DNA from: CAWIHA01 sp963835855
GTDB taxonomy: Bacteria; Acidobacteriota; Terriglobia; Bryobacterales; Bryobacteraceae
DNA: 27,909 nucleotides
NCBI GenBank assembly: GCA_963835855.1
Contig: CAWIHA010000017.1
Coordinates: forward strand, 1 to 27,909
Reading direction: 5' to 3'
A model generated the notes under the pieces. That model was not told the origin of the DNA, made no database searches, and worked only from the letters and a program-made list of their open reading frames with translations. This document shows, piece after piece, positions 24,118-27,909 of the stretch. Both the position numbers and the translations under genes were made by a program. Position 1 is the first letter of the stretch; each line of letters opens with the position of its first letter.

Positions 24118-25217
24118 TTTGCCCGCTTATAAAACGGCGTCGGGACCGTTACCGCATCGATCAACTGGCCGCGGATCAGCACTTGGATGGGCTGTCCGAT
24201 ATTGGCCCGCTCGACAGGCAGGTAACAAAGCCCGATGTTCTTGCCCATTGTAGGCGAAGGCCCTCCGCTCGTAACCCAGCCCGCCGGTGAACCATCGATA
24301 AAGACCTGATATCCATCGCGGGCAATTCCACGCCCGCGCATCTCAAAACCGATCAACTTTCTGCGCACGCCGGCCTGCTGCTGACGCTCCAAAGCCTTGC
24401 GCCCCAGAAAATCGCCTTTGTCCATCTTGACGATCCAGGCGAGATCGGCCTCGAACGGCGTGATCTCGGCATTGATCTCGTGTCCGTAGAGTACCATCTT
24501 CGCTTCCAAGCGCAGTGTGTTCCGCGCACCGAGCCCGCACGGCTTAATGCCGTCTTGCCGCCCCGCGTGGAGCACTTCCTCCCAGATGCGGGGTGCGTCG
24601 GCGGGCGGAATATAGATTTCGAAGCCGTCCTCGCCCGTATACCCGGTCCGGGCGATCCGTGCAGGCGCGCCCGCAACCTCGCCATCCGCGAACCAGTAGT
24701 AGCGGATGGCGGAAAGGCCCGTCTTCGTGAGCTTCTGAAGCGTCGCAAGCGCTTTCGGCCCCTGGATCGCAAGCTGCGCGTAGCGCGCGCTTGAAAAAGC
24801 GACCTCGGCGTCCCACCGGTTCACGGACCGGATGTGCTGGTAGTCTTTGCTCTGGTTCGCTGCGTTCGCGCAAATAAAGTACTCGCCGCCCGAGACCTTG
24901 TGGACGAGGATGTCGTCCACAAACCCGCCGTGCCCGTAGAGCAGCGCCGAGTAGTGCACCTGCCCCTGCTGCAATCGCGCGACCGCATTCGTGGTCACAT
25001 GCTCGACGAGCTCGAACGCTTCCCGCCCGCGGACCTCGATTTTACCCATGTGGCTGACATCGAAGACGCCGACGGCGGTCCGTACCGCCTGGTGCTCCTC
25101 GATAATGCCCGAGTATTGCAGCGGCATTTCCCAGCCGGCAAAATCCACCATTCTGGCGCCGGAGCGGCGATGCACGGTGTTGAGGGGAGTGAGCTGCAAC
25201 GCGGCGGGGGCGCTCAT
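24114..25217 (-). CDS. gcvT: Glycine cleavage system T protein (aminomethyltransferase)
   Basis: Protein of 367 residues that releases ammonia from aminomethyl-GcvH and passes the one-carbon unit to tetrahydrofolate. Typical marks: TPLNTVHRRSGARMVDFAGW (10-29), MPLQYSGIIEEHQAVRTAVG (31-50), VFDVSHMGKIEVRG (51-64), and GGFVDDILVHK (97-107), whose D101/D102 include the conserved folate-binding Asp. In the second half are GYTGEDGFEIYIP, CGLGARNTLRLEAKMVLYGH and the barrel-like C-terminal domain with GWVTSGGPSPTMGKNIGLCY. I prefer ATG 25217 over the TTG one codon upstream. Stop overlaps gcvH. The patatin-like gene ends 47 bp upstream on the same strand, so the cluster may start there. Confidence 0.95.
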   Translation of the reverse strand: MSAPAALQLTPLNTVHRRSGARMVDFAGWEMPLQYSGIIEEHQAVRTAVGVFDVSHMGKIEVRGREAFELVEHVTTNAVARLQQGQVHYSALLYGHGGFVDDILVHKVSGGEYFICANAANQSKDYQHIRSVNRWDAEVAFSSARYAQLAIQGPKALATLQKLTKTGLSAIRYYWFADGEVAGAPARIARTGYTGEDGFEIYIPPADAPRIWEEVLHAGRQDGIKPCGLGARNTLRLEAKMVLYGHEINAEITPFEADLAWIVKMDKGDFLGRKALERQQQAGVRRKLIGFEMRGRGIARDGYQVFIDGSPAGWVTSGGPSPTMGKNIGLCYLPVERANIGQPIQVLIRGQLIDAVTVPTPFYKRAK

Positions 25218-25264
25218 CAAACCAGCAGCCTAGCAGGAGCGGATGAGCGTGTCAAAGGCGGCTG

Positions 25265-26137
25265 CTACGCTACCCGCTGGCCGCCGGGCGCGCTCAGTTC
25301 CGGCGGCTGCTTCAACCAGGAGAGAATGCGCGGCAGCGCCGCCTCCGCCGCCTTCTCGCCGTTTTCGATTAGCTTTTGCGCGTTTTCGAAGCCATCCCAG
25401 GACATGCCGGCAACGTCCGGTTCGATGACGACGTTGGACTGTTTCCTCCAGCCCCATTCGGCGCTGCGCTGCATGATCTGGAAGCAGCGGTTGATGACGT
25501 GGAGCATGTTCCGGGGGTCGAAGCTGTCGCCATTGACCGGCAGGCAGACCGCGATCACGTGCGTGGCGCCCATTTCGCGCAGCGCAAGCGCGGGCACTTC
25601 CATGGTCATGGCGCCATCGACCAGGTAGTGATCGCGGTAGCGCACCGGCTGAAAGAGACCAGGATACGAGCAACTGGCGCGGATAGGCAGAAAGACGTTG
25701 CCATGGTCGCGGAAGATTACGGGGCGGTTGGCGTTCAAATCGGTGGCAACGACGGCGAGCGGGATGCGCATCTCCTCGAATTGGTAAACCTTCAGCAAGC
25801 GGGTCAGGAACTTTGGCATGTGGTCGCTGCCGGCCAGGCCGAGAAGACTAAACCTGAAACGCGCGACGTTGCGGAATTTCATCGCGGCGGCGATCCTGAT
25901 GATTTCGGGAACCGGCGTGCCGCTCGCGTAGGCGGCTGCGACCAGCGCGCCCGCACTCACGCCGGCAATCCTGTGGATAGGGATGTTGTGCCGCTCCAGT
26001 ACGCGCAACACACCCAAGTGCGCAATGCCGCGCGCGAAGCCGCCGCCCAGAGCCAGCCCGATGACCGGGCCAGGTTGCACCGGCGCCAGGCCGGCCCAGC
26101 GGCGGATGTTGCTTATCCACCGGTCTTTGATTCTCAT
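25265..26137 (-). CDS. Patatin-like phospholipase family protein
   Basis: Protein of 290 residues with the patatin hydrolase fold, which uses a Ser-Asp dyad on phospholipids or other acyl esters. Visible motifs: the glycine-rich oxyanion loop LALGGGFARGIAHLGVL (28-44), the nucleophile elbow GVSAG (59-63, S61), and DGA (174-176) with the catalytic Asp. It belongs to the bacterial RssA/YchK-like group. There is no signal peptide, so it is predicted to be cytosolic or loosely membrane-bound. A basic N-terminus (MRIKDRWISNIRRW) precedes the domain. ATG 26137 is used; TTG 26152 is an alternative and neither has a strong ribosome binding site. It precedes gcvT by 47 bp on the same strand, but a functional link to glycine cleavage is not evident. 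Confidence 0.9.
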   Translation of the reverse strand: MRIKDRWISNIRRWAGLAPVQPGPVIGLALGGGFARGIAHLGVLRVLERHNIPIHRIAGVSAGALVAAAYASGTPVPEIIRIAAAMKFRNVARFRFSLLGLAGSDHMPKFLTRLLKVYQFEEMRIPLAVVATDLNANRPVIFRDHGNVFLPIRASCSYPGLFQPVRYRDHYLVDGAMTMEVPALALREMGATHVIAVCLPVNGDSFDPRNMLHVINRCFQIMQRSAEWGWRKQSNVVIEPDVAGMSWDGFENAQKLIENGEKAAEAALPRILSWLKQPPELSAPGGQRVA

Positions 26138-26199
26138 GCCCCGAAGCGGCAACGGCGCGTCCAGGAGGACCGCCGTAAATCATTTATTATTATATTCTG
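26138..26199. promoter_or_regulatory. AT-rich divergent promoter region
   Basis: The 62 bp between the patatin-like and PIG-L genes contain an unusually AT-rich core (about 26177-26196). The reverse strand reads TATAAT at 26194-26189, a good -10 for the patatin/gcv cluster. The forward strand has TATTAT and TATATT directly before ATG 26200, which would give the PIG-L gene a very short or no leader. I see no glycine riboswitch here or in the 47-bp gap before gcvT. Confidence 0.45.
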
Positions 26200-27909
26200 A
26201 TGTTCCACGCGCCCCCAAGGATTCTCGTGCTAGTACTGGGTTTAGCCGCCGCTCCCGCGGGCGCGCAGCCCAACCTGGCCGGCGGGACCGAAACCCGGCT
26301 CGCGCTGGAGCGGCTCAACGTGCTCGGCAGCGTGCTCATGATCGGCGCGCATCCCGACGACGAGCACAGCGCCACACTCGCCTATCTCTCGCGCGGCCGG
26401 TCTTTCCGCACCGCTTATCTCTCATTGACGCGCGGCGAGGGAGGGCAGAACTTGATCGGACCGGAGCAAGGCGAACTGCTCGGTGTGATCCGGACCGAGG
26501 AGCTGTTGGCGGCGCGGCGAATCGACGGCGCTGAGCAATTCTTCACACGTGCCATCGATTTCGGATACTCCAAAACAGCCGAAGAAACGATCGCCAAATG
26601 GGGGCACGACAAGATCCTTTCCGACATCGTATGGGTCATCCGGAAGTTCCGGCCGGACGTCATCATCCTGTGCTTTTCCGGCACGCCGCGCGATGGCCAC
26701 GGCCAGCACCAGGCCTCCGCCATCCTGGGCAAGGAAGCATTCTTCGCGGCGGCCGATAAGAACCGGTTCCCCGAGCAATTGCAGTTCGTGGACCCCTGGC
26801 AGGCCAAGCGTATCGTCTGGAACGTTTACGGGCCTCAGCCGGATGTGCCCGGCCAAGCCGCCATCGATCCGGGCGATTACAATCCGGTCCTCGGTTACTC
26901 CTATGCCGGGATCGCCGCGATGAGCCGCGACATGCACCGCAGCCAGGGGATGGGCAGCCCCGAGCGGCGCGGGCCGCAGGTGACGTACTTCGTGCCGGTC
27001 GCGGGCGAGGCCGCATCCAAAGATCTATTCGATGGCATCGACACGCCCTGGAGGCGTATTCCCGGATCCGACGAAGTAGGCCGGGTGCTGGGGCAGGCCG
27101 CCGGTTGGTTCGACCCCAGGTTCCCGGAGAAGGTGATTCCGCTACTGCTCCAAGCGCACGCCCGCCTGAGGCGTGGGAAAGGTTACTGGATCGACCAGAA
27201 GCGGCGGGAGGTCGAGGAAGCCCTCACGCTCTCGACGGGCCTGTGGCTCGACGCCACGGCCGACCGCTGGGATCTCGTGCCGGGCTCGACCGTCACCATA
27301 CACACTACAGCTCTGAACCGGTCGCATTCTGCCGTGGCGTTGCTAGGCGTGTCGGTAGGCGGCAACGAAACCAAAACCACGACGAATCTGCCTTACAATC
27401 AGGCGAGCAGGTCCGAGTTCACCTGGAGAGTCCCAGAGGACGCACCCTACTCGCAACCGTATTGGCTCGTGCAGCCGCCCTCTGGCGAGACGTACGAAGT
27501 CGCCGGCCAGCGGCTCATCGGAGCCCCTGAAAACCCGCCCGTATTGGAAGCCACGTTCCGGGTTCGCATGGGCTCGGAGGACATCGACTTTGTGCGGCCT
27601 GTCCAGTACCGTACCGTCGATCGGCTGCGCGGCGAGCTGACGCGGCCGCTGGTGATCGTTCCGCCGGTAGCGCTCCAGTTCACGGAACCGGTGATCGTGT
27701 TTCCGACGAGCGCCGCGAGAAAACTGGAAGTGGTGGTGAGGAGCAACGGAGGGGGCGCTGCGGGCCAAGTGCGCCTGGATGCCCCGCCGGGATGGCGCAT
27801 CGCGCCCAAAGCCAGAGCTTTCCAGATCGCCGAGGCGGGTCAGGAGGCGGCGCTGCCGTTCGAGATAACGCCGCCATCCGGCGATGCGCAGGGGCGGATT
27901 CGAGCCGCC
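26200..27909 (+). CDS. PIG-L/LmbE family deacetylase-like protein (3' end outside window)
   Basis: The first 570 residues of an open frame that continues past the window end. A signal peptide (MFHAPPRILVLVLGLAAAPAGAQ) indicates export. The PIG-L metal site is intact: IGAHPDDEHSATL (48-60) with the HPDDE signature, then TRGEGGQNLIGPEQGELLGV (77-96), and GTPRDGHGQHQASAILG (161-177), whose H167/H170 complete the zinc site. The family removes N-acetyl groups from GlcNAc-type sugars. After the catalytic domain (about 45-270) comes a long extension (about 380 onward) with beta-sandwich, NEW3-like segments (LVPGSTVTIHTTALNRSHSA, FEITPPSGDAQ). The ATG at 26200 is the first start after an in-frame TAA at 26176. 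The substrate is unknown. Confidence 0.88.
   Translation, partial: MFHAPPRILVLVLGLAAAPAGAQPNLAGGTETRLALERLNVLGSVLMIGAHPDDEHSATLAYLSRGRSFRTAYLSLTRGEGGQNLIGPEQGELLGVIRTEELLAARRIDGAEQFFTRAIDFGYSKTAEETIAKWGHDKILSDIVWVIRKFRPDVIILCFSGTPRDGHGQHQASAILGKEAFFAAADKNRFPEQLQFVDPWQAKRIVWNVYGPQPDVPGQAAIDPGDYNPVLGYSYAGIAAMSRDMHRSQGMGSPERRGPQVTYFVPVAGEAASKDLFDGIDTPWRRIPGSDEVGRVLGQAAGWFDPRFPEKVIPLLLQAHARLRRGKGYWIDQKRREVEEALTLSTGLWLDATADRWDLVPGSTVTIHTTALNRSHSAVALLGVSVGGNETKTTTNLPYNQASRSEFTWRVPEDAPYSQPYWLVQPPSGETYEVAGQRLIGAPENPPVLEATFRVRMGSEDIDFVRPVQYRTVDRLRGELTRPLVIVPPVALQFTEPVIVFPTSAARKLEVVVRSNGGGAAGQVRLDAPPGWRIAPKARAFQIAEAGQEAALPFEITPPSGDAQGRIRAA

Noticed and set aside
25218..25264. Glycine riboswitch before gcvT
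   Set aside because: The gap is only 47 bp and shows no aptamer-like conserved core.

Overview
The window is GC-rich bacterial chromosome. Split P-protein glycine cleavage genes, a PIG-L/LmbE family protein, a patatin-like protein, a TlpA plus DsbD-alpha pair, and large secreted proteins with very short signal peptides together resemble Acidobacteriota, in particular Bryobacterales/Solibacter-like genomes. This is an inference from gene content; no rRNA or other marker is present. No tRNA, rRNA or CRISPR array was seen.

Region 1 (1-2563) is an IS21-family insertion sequence on the minus strand: istA (DDE transposase) and istB (AAA+ helper), joined by a one-base TGATG overlap, with multiple terminal TAGACC-type repeats. 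The alignment of the two ends implies that the window begins a few tens of bases inside the element. Right after its right end lies an open but start-less minus-strand reading frame (2572-2805), probably the 3' remnant of a broken gene.

Region 2 (2806-16347) is an accessory surface-polymer region. It holds a GT39-like membrane glycosyltransferase (+), an O-antigen ligase/polymerase-like protein (-), a secreted phage-tail-fibre-like protein (+), a 1265-residue secreted protein (+), a truncated 5' end of a polysaccharide deacetylase gene (-), a second GT39-like membrane protein (-) and a second secreted tail-fibre-like protein (+). Twice, a membrane glycan gene diverges from a secreted fibre gene, and both fibre genes are preceded by a similar 79-nt element. 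The fibre proteins carry modules familiar from phage tail fibres (KGGTGAT, SVFGRTGAV, SYNDLSNKP, GTVTSV, GIQGR) behind Sec signal peptides, with no phage structural genes nearby. I regard this as the most unusual part of the window.

Region 3 (16361-20760) holds housekeeping and envelope genes: a dCMP deaminase-like protein (-), then on the plus strand a SurA/PpiC-type secreted prolyl isomerase, a small HELFH putative metalloprotein, a TlpA-like thioredoxin lipoprotein, a DsbD-alpha-only secreted protein and a GT9 heptosyltransferase-like protein whose start codon lies in a perfect 9-bp inverted repeat.

Region 4 (20711-26137, minus strand) is a patatin-gcvT-gcvH-gcvPA-gcvPB cluster: a patatin-like phospholipase followed by the complete T, H and two-subunit P proteins of the glycine cleavage system. 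T/H and PA/PB are coupled by ATGA overlaps. A large imperfect inverted repeat sits between gcvH and gcvPA, and a related half-copy lies at the fibre/dCMP-deaminase junction. Divergent from patatin is a PIG-L family deacetylase-like gene (26200 to the window end, incomplete).
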